From: Candidatus Heimdallarchaeota archaeon
Lineage (GTDB): Archaea; Asgardarchaeota; Heimdallarchaeia; Heimdallarchaeales; Heimdallarchaeaceae
Direction: 5' to 3'
DNA length: 64,000 nt
Assembly (NCBI GenBank): GCA_016839945.1
Contig: JAEOTE010000007.1
Location: 85,959-149,958 of the forward strand
A model generated the notes under the pieces. The model saw nothing but the letters and a program-made list of their open reading frames with translations, ran no database searches and was not told the origin of the DNA. Positions 1-9,055 of the stretch are shown here, in pieces. The translations under genes were made by a program, and so were the position numbers. Numbering within the stretch: the first letter of the stretch is position 1; every line of letters begins with the position of its first letter.

Positions 1-84
1 AATCATTAATAATGGTCTATTCTACATAATCAAAAATATTGTGGAAAAACTCTATTTATGAAATAAAGGAAAAGGTGTAGAGAA

Positions 85-2244
85 TTAATCGCATTTGCTA
101 TATCCACATATTCTACAAGTAAAGCAACCTTCAGCAAACTCCAACATTCCTCCACATTCAGGGCATGCAATTGTTCCATTTGCTCTTACTATCTGTTCAT
201 CGATGAGATATTGTTCTAAAACATGAGAAATCCCATCAGCACACGATAAAATTGTCTTCCCTTGGTAGAAATTGGGACTTGGACATCTAATTCCAGCGAG
301 ATGTTCCGCAATAGAATCTAACTTTACACCTGATCTAAGAGCTAAAGAGATTAACCTTCCTACTGCTTCGCTTTGACTCGTTATACAACCTCCACTCTTT
401 CCAACTTGAACAAAAACTTCACATACTCCTGTTTCATCTTTATTAACAGTAACATAGAGATTCCCACAACCTGAACGAATCTTATGAGTTCTACCTAGTG
501 TTACTTCTGGACGATCTCGAGGTTCTACTTTTTCTGTTGAAACTACTTCAACTTCATGTTTTTGTTCTGGTTTCTTTGTAGTAAGAACTTGGTATTTTCG
601 AGATCCATCTCTATAAACAGTTACTCCCTTACAGCCTTTTTTATATGCTAAAAGATATGCTTTTGCTATATCTTCTCTTGTTGCTGTTGATTCAAAATTG
701 ATGGTTTTTGAGGTTGCATTGTCTATGTGTCTTTGGAAGTTCGCTTGCATCTCAATATGATATTCTGGATTAATATCATGAGCTGTAACAAAAACGTCCT
801 TAATATCTGGAGGAATTTCATCTATCTCTTGAATTGAGTTGGTTGCAGATATTTTCACAATTAACTCTTCAGAATAGATTTTTCTATCCTTTATCATTTT
901 CTCAAATACAGGATTAACATCAAACAGTTTCTTTCCACCTAAAACATTGCGAGTAAAAGCTACTGCATAATAAGGTTCAATTCCACTGGAACATCCAGCT
1001 ATTAGTGATATTGTTCCTGTAGGTGCTATTGTTGTAACTGTTGCGTTTCTCATTGCTTCAAACATGCCCTTCAATCTGCTTTTTTCAAAATTTGGGAAGT
1101 TCCCTCTTTCTTTCCCAAGTTCTAATGATGCTTCTCTTGCAGTTATTTGGATAAAAGTCATTATTTTTTCTGAAATCTTAAGAGCTTCTTCTGAATCATA
1201 TCGAATACCTAATTTTACAAGAAGATCAGCAAAACCCATGATCCCTAAACCAATTTTCCTATTTGCTTTGGTCATCTGTTCGATTTCTGGGAGAATGTAA
1301 TTATTCTTATCAATAACATTATCAAGAAACCTAACACCATGAACAATCGTTTCTCCAAGTAAATCCCAATCAATTTCACCATTCTTAGTGTGGTTAGCAA
1401 GGTTAATAGAACCTAAATTACAGCTCTCATAGCCTAAAAGCGGCTGTTCACCACATGGATTTGTACTTTCTATTTCTCCAATTTGTGGTGTTGGATTATC
1501 TTTGTTTATTCGGTCAATAAATACAATCCCTGGTTCTCCATTTTTCCAAGCCATGTCCACTATTTTATTAAAAACTTCCTTGGCATTTAGTTTTCCAATT
1601 GGTTTCTTTGCTCTAGGATTGATTAAATCGTAATCTTCATTCTTCTCAACAGCTTTCATGAAGGATTCGGTTACTGCAACAGAGATGTTAAAATTAGTTA
1701 ATTTTGTTTGGTCTTCTTTACATGTGATAAACTCCATAACATCAGGGTGATCAACACGCAAGATTCCCATATTAGCACCTCTTCTCCTACCTCCTTGTTT
1801 GATAGTATTTGTAGCTGCATTAAACACTTCCATGAAACTAATTGGACCGCTAGCTATACCCCCTGTTGTTTTAACAACATCATTTTTTGGTCGAAGTTTA
1901 CTAAAAGAAAAACCTGTCCCACCTCCACTTTGATGAATTAGGGCAGCATCCTTTACTGCATTAAAAATTGAAGTCATATCATCCTTTATAGGAAGTACAA
2001 AGCATGCAGACAATTGACCTAGTTTTGTTCCAGCATTCATTAAAGTAGGTGAGTTTGGTAGAAATCTGAAAGTAGTCATTAATTCATAATATATTCTTCT
2101 TTCTTCTTCAGAATCACCAATAAAATTAGCAACTCTCCAGAATAATTCCTCTGGAGTTTCTAATAGTTTCTTATTTGCATCTCTGAGAAGATATCTTTTT
2201 TCTAAAACAGTTTGAGCATTTTTTGAGAGTTCGAGAACTGACAC
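85..2244 (-). CDS. nrdJ: Class II (adenosylcobalamin-dependent) ribonucleoside-diphosphate reductase
   Basis: Reduces ribonucleotides to deoxyribonucleotides by B12-initiated radical chemistry. The 719-residue product has the GGTGFSFSKLRP segment, the NPCGEQPLL active-site loop with its radical Cys, the APTGTISLIAG segment and the YKKGCKGVTVYRDGSR block near the end of the barrel. The C-terminus is a CxxC...CxxC zinc ribbon (Cys694/697, Cys710/713), typical of NrdJ proteins that carry a terminal thiol-exchange region. The start is GTG at 2242-2244. No partner subunit gene lies alongside, as expected for class II. The family call is firm; substrate phosphorylation state is inferred. Confidence 0.95.
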   Translation of the reverse strand: MSVLELSKNAQTVLEKRYLLRDANKKLLETPEELFWRVANFIGDSEEERRIYYELMTTFRFLPNSPTLMNAGTKLGQLSACFVLPIKDDMTSIFNAVKDAALIHQSGGGTGFSFSKLRPKNDVVKTTGGIASGPISFMEVFNAATNTIKQGGRRRGANMGILRVDHPDVMEFITCKEDQTKLTNFNISVAVTESFMKAVEKNEDYDLINPRAKKPIGKLNAKEVFNKIVDMAWKNGEPGIVFIDRINKDNPTPQIGEIESTNPCGEQPLLGYESCNLGSINLANHTKNGEIDWDLLGETIVHGVRFLDNVIDKNNYILPEIEQMTKANRKIGLGIMGFADLLVKLGIRYDSEEALKISEKIMTFIQITAREASLELGKERGNFPNFEKSRLKGMFEAMRNATVTTIAPTGTISLIAGCSSGIEPYYAVAFTRNVLGGKKLFDVNPVFEKMIKDRKIYSEELIVKISATNSIQEIDEIPPDIKDVFVTAHDINPEYHIEMQANFQRHIDNATSKTINFESTATREDIAKAYLLAYKKGCKGVTVYRDGSRKYQVLTTKKPEQKHEVEVVSTEKVEPRDRPEVTLGRTHKIRSGCGNLYVTVNKDETGVCEVFVQVGKSGGCITSQSEAVGRLISLALRSGVKLDSIAEHLAGIRCPSPNFYQGKTILSCADGISHVLEQYLIDEQIVRANGTIACPECGGMLEFAEGCFTCRICGYSKCD

Positions 2245-2410
2245 TTATATCCCTTATTTATTTAATCTTGAAATTTGTTATTAAACCCCGAAGAATTCTT
2301 CAACTATGAATAGTAAACTTAAGACACAGTTGAGAAACGCTTTCCTCAGATACCTTGTGTTGACAAAAATGAGAGATATTTAAGGTTTTATAACACTAGT
2401 ATTTTCAAGC

Positions 2411-2424
2411 TTTAAGCGCTTAAA
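2411..2424. promoter_or_regulatory. Perfect 14-base palindrome, possible operator
   Basis: TTTAAGCGCTTAAA is its own reverse complement and sits in the middle of the divergent region between the ribonucleotide reductase and the pilus genes. A dimeric regulator site is possible. AT-rich ends make chance palindromes more likely, so this rests on symmetry and location only. Confidence 0.3.
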
Positions 2425-2553
2425 ATAAATCTTAATTCCGACATAATTCCTAACTTCTTTTGAGTATTTATAAATTATTCAAAAATAATATGGCTTAAAT
2501 TTATGCCTTACATATGACTTTTTTTCAAAAAAATCGATATAGAATTTCCGATA

Positions 2554-2563
2554 AACTTTAATT
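2554..2563 (+). promoter_or_regulatory. TATA-like promoter of the pilin-like gene
   Basis: AACTTTAATT lies about 30 bases before the ATG at 2589, the distance expected for an archaeal TATA box driving a near-leaderless transcript. The same AACTTTAA core recurs before the genes at 4037 and 20084. Confidence 0.45.
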
Positions 2564-2588
2564 TAGGAGTAACATTATACAAACATAC

Positions 2589-3446
2589 ATGAAATTCAAA
2601 ATGAATCGAAGAGCTGTATCTCCAGTTGTGGCAATTATCTTAATGTTCATTCTTATAATAGCTGCTATAGGCATTTCACTTGTTTATATGCTGCCTAGTA
2701 TAAGCAGTTTCAAGGATAAAAGCTACAATAATAGCAATAATTTATACTTTCTAGCTCTTGATTCAAGCATTCAAGAGTTGATTAACAATCCACCACCTAT
2801 TAGTAAAGAATTCATATTCTTCCATGAACAAGGAGAACTATATTATGATGAGAGTTGGTTGGTATTGTTTTTAATGCATGAGATATCAGGGACTCGTACT
2901 CACCTTGTGATGCAAGATAACATTACACGTCTTATACATCGAAGCACCTCTATCGCAGATTATGAAAGTGGAGAACATAGATATCTGATAGGTCCTCAAG
3001 ATCAAGATTACGTATTTATTAATGGGAGCAGTACAGTTTATAATGAAATCGCAGTTCTCAATACTTCGAGAACCATATATGAAGCATCTTTTCTTGATCT
3101 TGCACTGTACTATAGATACGTTTTAGCAGTTGATTATGAGACAGCTGGATTAACAGAAATATACAACATGGACATAATACATATTGATTTGGAATTAAAT
3201 GAATCAGCTTTTTACAACCCAACTAGAAAACAACTGTCATTACAACTTACATACGAAGGAACAGAAAAAGAGGATTTAGGAACAATAGATTTCTTAACAG
3301 ACATCTATTCTGATATACGCATAGCTAACCAATTTAATCATATAAACTATGAGAATCCATTGTATTTCCCTGTTAACACTAATTATATATCTCATCAAAT
3401 CAAGATTAATATGATAAGTTTAAAAATTCAAATTTCAATATTCTAA
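2589..3446 (+). CDS. Archaeal type IV pilin-like protein (Pilin_N/DUF1628-type N-terminus)
   Basis: The N-terminus has basic residues followed by RAVSPVVAIILMFILIIAA, the classic archaeal PilA/DUF1628 signature in which the hydrophobic helix forms the filament core or anchors the protein in the membrane. The remaining ~250 residues are a polar, probably beta-rich exported domain with N-glycosylation sequons. At 285 residues it is large for a major pilin, so a minor or surface-exposed pilin is possible. It is followed 11 bases later by another membrane-anchored protein and then by the secretion ATPase gene, which places it in a type IV filament locus. An alternative ATG lies at residue 5. Confidence 0.7.
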   Translation: MKFKMNRRAVSPVVAIILMFILIIAAIGISLVYMLPSISSFKDKSYNNSNNLYFLALDSSIQELINNPPPISKEFIFFHEQGELYYDESWLVLFLMHEISGTRTHLVMQDNITRLIHRSTSIADYESGEHRYLIGPQDQDYVFINGSSTVYNEIAVLNTSRTIYEASFLDLALYYRYVLAVDYETAGLTEIYNMDIIHIDLELNESAFYNPTRKQLSLQLTYEGTEKEDLGTIDFLTDIYSDIRIANQFNHINYENPLYFPVNTNYISHQIKINMISLKIQISIF

Positions 3447-3457
3447 GGAGTATAATA

Positions 3458-3919
3458 ATGCCAAGCGAGTATTTAATGTACATGGCCATCTTGTTGGTCG
3501 GAACCCTTGCGATAGGGGCAATTTCAGTTACAATGATTGCTATTAATGGTACAATGGAAGATAGAGCAATTGAAACGAATTTGGAGAATATATCGCAGAA
3601 TCTAGCGGAAATAATTCATGATCTGAAATCTTTCTGTGAGAACCAGATTCAACAAGGAGCTACGAGCTTTACGCATAGTGTGATGTTATCTTTACCAGAT
3701 GAGGTTCATGAAGAATCATACATAATTAAAGTTTCCTCAGATGGTATTAACTATTATTTAGACGCAAGTTTAGTGGAAAATCCTGAATTATCAGTTTCAA
3801 TTAATTTACTTATTCCTGTAGATTCCATCACTATATCAGGTTCTATAGAAAGTTCGGATCCTTCACCAAAAGTAAGCTACACCTTTGATGGAGAAAACAG
3901 TAATATTGTTCTGGAATAG
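3458..3919 (+). CDS. Small membrane-anchored pilin-like protein
   Basis: The 153-residue product has one hydrophobic segment at about residues 6-30, followed by an amphipathic region and a beta-rich exported domain, the general plan of archaeal pilin or FlaF/FlaG-like proteins. It lacks a clear Lys/Gly prepilin peptidase site. The start at 3458 is supported by a Shine-Dalgarno AAGGAG at 3445-3450 that overlaps the stop of the upstream pilin-like gene, indicating co-translation. Role in the filament is inferred from context only. Confidence 0.6.
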   Translation: MPSEYLMYMAILLVGTLAIGAISVTMIAINGTMEDRAIETNLENISQNLAEIIHDLKSFCENQIQQGATSFTHSVMLSLPDEVHEESYIIKVSSDGINYYLDASLVENPELSVSINLLIPVDSITISGSIESSDPSPKVSYTFDGENSNIVLE

Positions 3920-3971
3920 TTTTTTTATTAAAAATCACTAAATTCACGCTATTTCTTTTCATTTTTCTTCT
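3920..3971 (+). terminator. T-rich probable transcription terminator
   Basis: A run of seven T follows the stop of the upstream gene at 3920-3926, with further T-rich tracts to 3971. Archaeal termination commonly uses such oligo-T tracts without a hairpin. The downstream ATPase gene has its own TATA-like box. Confidence 0.45.
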
Positions 3972-4003
3972 AAAAAAACAAAAACATAGCTAATATGAAA
4001 AAT

Positions 4004-4013
4004 AACTTTAAAA
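4004..4013 (+). promoter_or_regulatory. TATA-like promoter of the secretion ATPase gene
   Basis: AACTTTAAAA is centred about 28 bases before the ATG at 4037, so the transcript is probably leaderless or nearly so. The identical 10-mer precedes the UbiA-family gene at 20084. Confidence 0.5.
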
Positions 4014-4036
4014 AGACTAGTTCATAATAATAATTC

Positions 4037-5572
4037 ATGCAAGAAGAAACTGGAGAAGCTTTTACTGATACAGCAGCTGTTCCAATACTTGAGGAAACAT
4101 ATCCTGTAAGTCCTCCGTTTTCTTATGTGTTAATTCAAACGGACCCTGTTTCTAAGCGAACTCAATATATGGTTGTGGAAATTCCACTAGATTCAAAGGA
4201 GCAGGCGATTTACAATAAGATTTTCTCTATAATGGTTGATGAATTGGATGTAGATCTAAGTGTTCTGAAATCATCTGAAAAAGCTGAAGAATTCCTTAAG
4301 AAAAAGATTGTTGATATCATTAAAAGATATAGAATTTCTCTCAATGAATCTCAATTTGAAAAAATCATGTACTACTTAACACGAGATTTAATTGGTTACG
4401 GAAAGATTCAACCTTTTATGCTTGATCCAAATATAGAAGATATCTCAAACGATGGAATAGGGATTCCAATTTACGTATGGCATCGTAAATATGAATCTAT
4501 ATCAACAAACATCTCATTTGATAGTGCAGAAGATTTGGATAGTTTTATCATTAAACTTGCCCAAAGAGCTAATAGGCATATTAGTATTGCAAATCCGCTC
4601 TTGGATGCATCACTACCAGATGGAAGCAGAATCCAACTTACATACGGTAAAGAAGTTACTCAACGTGGTTCAACTTTCACTGTAAGAAAATTCAAAGCAG
4701 ATCCTTTTACAATTACAGATTTAATTCTATACAACACAATAGATTTGGATATTGCAGCTTTCTATTGGTTTACAATGGAACATAATGTTAGTTCCCTAAT
4801 AGCAGGTGGTACTGCAGCTGGAAAAACCACTCTCTTAAATACAATTGCTATGATGATTAAACCTGATCTTAAAGTTGTAACAATTGAAGATACGGCAGAG
4901 CTTAATCTAGCACATGAGAATTGGATTCCAAGCGTTGTTCGATCAGGATTTGGTGAAACAACAGAAACAGGCTATAGAAGAGGACAAATCTCAATGTATG
5001 AATTGTTAAGAGCTGCAATGAGACAACGCCCTGACTATATTATTGTGGGTGAAATTAGAGGAGACGAAGCATATGCAATGTTTCAAGCAATGAGTACAGG
5101 TCACAGAGGTTTAGGAACTATTCACGGTGATTCTGTTGAAGGAGTAATTCACAGGTTAGAAAGTAAACCAATGAACATACCTCGTTCAATGATGAAATCA
5201 TTAGATCTCATTCATGTTATTCGAAAGGTTCGACTACAATCCAAATTCGCTCGTAGAACTCAATCTGTTACTGAGTTGATAGGTTTAGATCCTGTTACTG
5301 AAGAAATCTTAACAAACAAGCTTTACCAATGGAATCCAAAAGATGATACATTCATCTATTTTGGAAGAAGCTATGTTCTTGAAAAAATAATGGAAAACAC
5401 AGGAACAGAGGAACAAGAAATCTTTGATGAACTTGAAAGGAGAAAAACCATTCTTCGATGGATGGTAAAGAAGAGAATTAGATACTTCGAAGATGTTGCT
5501 TCTGTTATTCAAGAATACAATTCAGATCCTGATAGAGCACTAGAAAAGGCAAGGAAAGGATTAAAGGCTTAA
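4037..5572 (+). CDS. Type II/IV secretion ATPase of an archaeal type IV filament (TadA/ArlI/EpdL-like)
   Basis: This hexameric cytoplasmic motor ATPase would power pilus assembly. The 511-residue protein has an N-terminal domain (about 1-200), a Walker A motif GGTAAGKTT at residues 257-265, an Asp box around 284-287 (EDTAE), a Walker B region YIIVGEIRG at 334-342 and a His box GTIHGDS at 360-366. All catalytic elements look intact. Pilin-like genes lie upstream, and two half-size platform proteins are encoded in the convergent operon at 9.1-10.9 kb. Archaellum, Tad and Epd ATPases are close relatives; the split platform genes favour a Tad/Epd-like system. Confidence 0.9.
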   Translation: MQEETGEAFTDTAAVPILEETYPVSPPFSYVLIQTDPVSKRTQYMVVEIPLDSKEQAIYNKIFSIMVDELDVDLSVLKSSEKAEEFLKKKIVDIIKRYRISLNESQFEKIMYYLTRDLIGYGKIQPFMLDPNIEDISNDGIGIPIYVWHRKYESISTNISFDSAEDLDSFIIKLAQRANRHISIANPLLDASLPDGSRIQLTYGKEVTQRGSTFTVRKFKADPFTITDLILYNTIDLDIAAFYWFTMEHNVSSLIAGGTAAGKTTLLNTIAMMIKPDLKVVTIEDTAELNLAHENWIPSVVRSGFGETTETGYRRGQISMYELLRAAMRQRPDYIIVGEIRGDEAYAMFQAMSTGHRGLGTIHGDSVEGVIHRLESKPMNIPRSMMKSLDLIHVIRKVRLQSKFARRTQSVTELIGLDPVTEEILTNKLYQWNPKDDTFIYFGRSYVLEKIMENTGTEEQEIFDELERRKTILRWMVKKRIRYFEDVASVIQEYNSDPDRALEKARKGLKA

Positions 5573-5686
5573 ACTAAAACACTCATTCTGGAGGGAGTAA
5601 AGAGATTTTTTTCTCATCAATAATAAGTTAAATAATCGAATTTATATAATGTAATGGCAAATTATTCTTGATATTGAAAAAGTATT

Positions 5687-6319
5687 GTGATACATATGAA
5701 TCCTGATGAAAATGATGATAAGAAAAAGAAGAAAAAACAACCTGATGATTCTTATCCGTTTGATTTCTTCAGCTCTTGGGAAGATTTCAATATAGAGGAA
5801 GCTATGGAGAGATTTTTACCATATTTCAGAGGTTCATCTTTTGGGAAAATGATAGATGAAATGCTAAAGAATTTTATGAAAAACTTAGAAGGAATAGATT
5901 CTGCTGATTTTGAGGATATAACCAAAAATCCGTTTGTTTATGGATTTAAATTCGGAATGGGTCCAGATGGAAAACCACAAATTGACCAGTTTGGAAATGT
6001 AAAATCTAAAACCTATGGTGATATCGAAGCATCTGATGTAAGAGAACCGTTGATTGATGTTTTTAAGGAAAGTGATAAAGTTAGAGTTATTGCAGAGGTT
6101 CCTGGTGTTAACAGGGGAGATATTAAGTTAACAGGCACAGAAAGAACACTAACAATAAAAGCTCATTCGCAAGAAAGAAAGTACGAAAAGTCGGTTAGCC
6201 TTCCAGTTGCAGTAGACATTCAAACTGCAAAAGCTAAGTACAAAAACGGCGTTCTTGAAGTCATAATTGATAGAAAAGAGAAAGAAAAAGAAGAAGATTT
6301 CAAAATAAGTGTTAATTAA
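5687..6319 (+). CDS. Small heat-shock protein, Hsp20/alpha-crystallin family
   Basis: The last ~90 residues form an alpha-crystallin domain: a VRVIAEVPGVNRGDIKL strand pair, TERTLTIKA, and the terminal NGVLEVIIDR consensus (A-x-x-x-NGVL). It would act as an ATP-independent holdase. The ~115-residue N-terminal arm is long, begins with a Lys/Asp-rich stretch and contains many Phe and Met. The listed start is GTG at 5687; an ATG at 5696 gives a product three residues shorter and is equally likely. A TATA-like TTTATATAAT lies at 5641-5650. It sits between the two halves of the pilus island with no evident functional link. Confidence 0.88.
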   Translation: MIHMNPDENDDKKKKKKQPDDSYPFDFFSSWEDFNIEEAMERFLPYFRGSSFGKMIDEMLKNFMKNLEGIDSADFEDITKNPFVYGFKFGMGPDGKPQIDQFGNVKSKTYGDIEASDVREPLIDVFKESDKVRVIAEVPGVNRGDIKLTGTERTLTIKAHSQERKYEKSVSLPVAVDIQTAKAKYKNGVLEVIIDRKEKEKEEDFKISVN

Positions 6320-6323
6320 GAAA

Positions 6324-7001
6324 TTATACTTCAAGCCAAAGATATATGTTATGAGGGAGAGTAGCATATACGGTTTGTCCACCAACTAAATCTAGTAAGT
6401 ATCTTCCGTCACCTAGATTACTAACTGGAGTGCTTGGAATAACAGTAACAATTCCATCACTAATCATTGTTTGAATACCGTTTTGGATTTTGTATAAATA
6501 AACATAGTTAGAGGTTCCAGCTATATTGGATATCTCCATATAATAAGCTGTATCAAAAGAATAAACACCGTCATAATATAAATCAGGACTATTTATATGA
6601 ATAGAAATGTTGAATGAGCAGTAGATATATGTGGGATTAACCAGTGTGCTTGTGTTTCCAACCAATAAACTGTCCGTTACATAAGATAGTATTGCAGGCA
6701 GATTATGGTCATCTAAGTATGCTTCGACATGATTTATATTTGTTTGAATGAAGGTTTGAATGTCATTAGCAGAATCACCCATAGAATATTTTGACAAAGA
6801 TATCTCAACCATTTCTTGTAGATTAGATATTGAATTATCAAGATAATTTAACAGTTGCTCCTGGTTGGGAGCTGGATCAATAAATGGACTTTGAGTAATT
6901 CTATATACAGTAGTAGATATTAAGATTAAATAGATTAAGATCACAATTGCTAAGAGGAGGAAGACTTGTCCCTTTTTGTCTTTAAACATCGTTGCTTTCA
7001 T
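6324..7001 (-). CDS. EppA-type pilin-like protein
   Basis: The N-terminus reads KDKKGQVFLLLAIVILIYL: a basic leader ending in KKG, Gln at +1 and a hydrophobic helix, matching class III (prepilin) signal peptides processed after Gly. The Gln +1 is the style of Methanococcus Epd pilins. The rest (~195 residues) is an extracytoplasmic domain rich in Ser, Tyr and Asn. I prefer the ATG at 7001, which has an AAGGTG Shine-Dalgarno at 7008-7013 within the end of the upstream gene; a GTG at 7010 would add three residues. It is the last gene of the leftward pilus operon. Confidence 0.65.
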   Translation of the reverse strand: MKATMFKDKKGQVFLLLAIVILIYLILISTTVYRITQSPFIDPAPNQEQLLNYLDNSISNLQEMVEISLSKYSMGDSANDIQTFIQTNINHVEAYLDDHNLPAILSYVTDSLLVGNTSTLVNPTYIYCSFNISIHINSPDLYYDGVYSFDTAYYMEISNIAGTSNYVYLYKIQNGIQTMISDGIVTVIPSTPVSNLGDGRYLLDLVGGQTVYATLPHNIYLWLEV

Positions 7002-7002
7002 T

Positions 7003-7470
7003 TTAAACACCTTTTAGCCAAACATGAAGATGAATGATACAAGGATCATATTCACCCATGATTTCTGTAATCATGTAATCTATACCAATAGCTTCATTTG
7101 ATAAACTTAGATGTTGATTAATCCAACTACTAGTCATAATTTCAGAAGAAGTAACGTTCTGGCAGTGTAATCTAAACTCCCCATTATCTGGAAGAGCACC
7201 ATATAACGCTTGCTGAATAATTGCTTTTTGATTATTAATGTCTATCAAAGAATCTATTTTCAACGCATAAATAAACTCATCAAGAACACCATTATTGTCT
7301 AATGCTTTTATGGTACTGTAGATGTTTTCATGGAAATTCGTCTCGCTAGTTGGTTGTGTAGCTATTTGTACTTCATAGAGAGCTGTGACCATGATTATCA
7401 TAACAGAAACAGCAATGAAAGCTTCTATTATGAAAAGTTGTCCTTTTTTATTTCTAAATAATGCTTTCAT
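7003..7470 (-). CDS. EppA-type pilin-like protein
   Basis: The N-terminus MKALFRNKKGQLFIIEAF is a prepilin-type signal: basic leader, KKG cleavage site, Gln +1 and a Glu near +6 inside the hydrophobic helix. The remaining ~115 residues form a small exported domain. The start codon has a GGTGAT Shine-Dalgarno just upstream. It lies five bases downstream of a larger pilin-like gene and overlaps the ribosome-binding region of the next, so the three are probably co-translated. Minor pilin is the likely role; which subunit is major cannot be told from sequence. Confidence 0.68.
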   Translation of the reverse strand: MKALFRNKKGQLFIIEAFIAVSVMIIMVTALYEVQIATQPTSETNFHENIYSTIKALDNNGVLDEFIYALKIDSLIDINNQKAIIQQALYGALPDNGEFRLHCQNVTSSEIMTSSWINQHLSLSNEAIGIDYMITEIMGEYDPCIIHLHVWLKGV

Positions 7471-7474
7471 TATA

Positions 7475-8632
7475 TCACCAATACCATATTTGACATTTTA
7501 TCAATACATTGCGTAAGAACAAAACTTGTGTTTCAGATATATATCCTTGATTATCAAGATCTGCTGAAGTTCCATAAATCCCACCATTCTTAGAAGAAAG
7601 GAACATTGGGATACCCATAAATCCTCGTCTATGTGTAGTTGTTTCTCTTTCATGTACTAAAATTAATGCTAATCCTTTTGAAGGAATGGGAATGGCCTCA
7701 CGGAGATAAACGTTTCCTTCGTCATTCCCAGTTTTTAACATATCAAATTTATAATAAGAGACATCAATATTCTTAGATGGAAAGAGAGCGAATACAGCAG
7801 CCTCATCACTTAAAGTAGTTCTAAATAAGCTTACATCAATGGAACTATGTAAAGTAACAGTGTTTTCTCTAACAAAGGGATTTAACTCAAAATCTGCTTC
7901 TCCATAATTGATTCCATCTGAGCTTTCAAGGTTTAATGTTGTATAATCCTGATATATTTCTCCTACTTGAGCAAATGCTGCTATACTGTAGAAATTTGTT
8001 ACATTAACCTCAAAAGTGGATTTGAAACTAATAGTATCTGAAATAACTTTGGTTGTTGTGTAGTTTGTATAAACTTCATTATTTCCATTTACTACAAAAA
8101 CCCACACATCAGCATTTTCAAAAGGTGTTTGATGATCTGTAACCTTTCCAGAAATAGTTATATCATCAAAAGCAACTCCCCAATCATCTATTACGATGCT
8201 TATCGGAGAATAAACTCCAATTGCAAAATCTCTCGTAAGCCCATATGATGCCTTTACACCAATATAATTGATATACCAATAATCCGAAATCCCACTTGAT
8301 AGACGGTTGATTTTTGTAAAATCAAGTGTTTCTTTATAATCCAGTAATCCTAAACGAAAATCTGTAAGAGAACTAGTTCCTATGTAACCCCAATTAGAAG
8401 GATTTCCAGTTGAAAGAAAGATATTATTGTATAATTTGTTTAGTTCTTGTTCTTGAGAATATGTTTCCAATTGAACCATTGAAGGGATTAATAGATTTGA
8501 TAAAACGATAATAACTTGACTGAAAGCAATTACAAAGATGAGTAATGCTAGAGCAAAATCTACTCCTCTTATTTGAGCTCTCTTGTTTTTCTTCAATGAC
8601 AATTTTCTATTCCCCTTTCTCTTCAACTTCAT
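7475..8632 (-). CDS. Large pilin-like exported protein with an Ig-like/beta-sandwich domain
   Basis: The 385-residue product has a very basic N-terminus (Lys/Arg to residue ~23), then a hydrophobic helix VDFALALLIFVIAF after an Arg-Gly, resembling a prepilin signal without the canonical Gln. The exported part contains a segment around residues 175-245 (ITISGKVTDHQTPFENADV onward) resembling carboxypeptidase-regulatory or Ig-like beta-sandwich modules of surface proteins. It overlaps the upstream coiled-coil gene by 26 bases. It may be a tip or adhesin-type subunit; this is inferred from size and domain type. Confidence 0.55.
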   Translation of the reverse strand: MKLKRKGNRKLSLKKNKRAQIRGVDFALALLIFVIAFSQVIIVLSNLLIPSMVQLETYSQEQELNKLYNNIFLSTGNPSNWGYIGTSSLTDFRLGLLDYKETLDFTKINRLSSGISDYWYINYIGVKASYGLTRDFAIGVYSPISIVIDDWGVAFDDITISGKVTDHQTPFENADVWVFVVNGNNEVYTNYTTTKVISDTISFKSTFEVNVTNFYSIAAFAQVGEIYQDYTTLNLESSDGINYGEADFELNPFVRENTVTLHSSIDVSLFRTTLSDEAAVFALFPSKNIDVSYYKFDMLKTGNDEGNVYLREAIPIPSKGLALILVHERETTTHRRGFMGIPMFLSSKNGGIYGTSADLDNQGYISETQVLFLRNVLIKCQIWYW

Positions 8633-9035
8633 CTCCCAATATTCTCTCTTCCAAGAGAGATTTGATCTCAGCTAAAGTAGCTTCTAATTCAACAAGTTCC
8701 ATACCTTTTTCTAGTAAGTTAGAAGCTCGTTCTTGCATTTCATCAGCTTTCTTAATCCTGTCGGACACTAAATTCTCTACTTGTCCTTTCAATTCTGCTA
8801 AATCTTGCTTTGAACCCATAGCATCTTCTATTTTCTCAATTCGGTCTTCTATTGGACCAAGGTCAACTGAAACAGAACCAACAACACCTTCAGCATCAGG
8901 ATCAGAAGAAGGAACAACTCCTTTTTCCAATGTTCCCATAATTCTAACTACATTAAAACTTACTTGATTCAGAATGCGTTTTAGTTCTTCAACTTCATCC
9001 TTTAGAGTCTTAAGGTCGTCTTCAATTTTCCCCAT
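8607..9035 (-). CDS. Coiled-coil cytoplasmic protein of the pilus operon
   Basis: The product has no signal or membrane segment. It opens with a heptad-rich helix (KIEDDLKTLKDEVEELKRIL) and has further heptads after residue 60, so it is probably an elongated helical oligomer. It lies between the platform gene and the pilin-like genes, a position like that of archaellum accessory genes (FlaC/D/E), although I see no clear homology. The ATG at 9035 is favoured by a GGTGA Shine-Dalgarno at 9041-9045; an ATG at 9047 would add four residues. The 3' end overlaps the next gene by 26 bases. Confidence 0.6.
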   Translation of the reverse strand: MGKIEDDLKTLKDEVEELKRILNQVSFNVVRIMGTLEKGVVPSSDPDAEGVVGSVSVDLGPIEDRIEKIEDAMGSKQDLAELKGQVENLVSDRIKKADEMQERASNLLEKGMELVELEATLAEIKSLLEERILGDEVEEKGE

Positions 9036-9055
9036 ATTTTTCACCATTATGAATG

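Larger units (their letters stand above)
2245..2588. other. 344-base divergent intergenic region
   Basis: This region separates the leftward reductase from the rightward pilin-like gene. It has no credible ORF, tRNA or cobalamin riboswitch. It holds a perfect 14-base palindrome at 2411-2424, several AT-rich TATA-like stretches (for example around 2494-2503) and the probable promoter of the pilin-like gene at 2554-2563. Confidence 0.6.

Noticed and set aside
2245-2588. Cobalamin riboswitch before the B12-dependent reductase
   Set aside because: No B12-box-like conserved stretch or extended pairing was seen.
8545-8967. 140-codon plus-strand ORF
   Set aside because: Antisense to the coiled-coil gene; the Ser-rich translation is the complement of Glu/Lys heptads.
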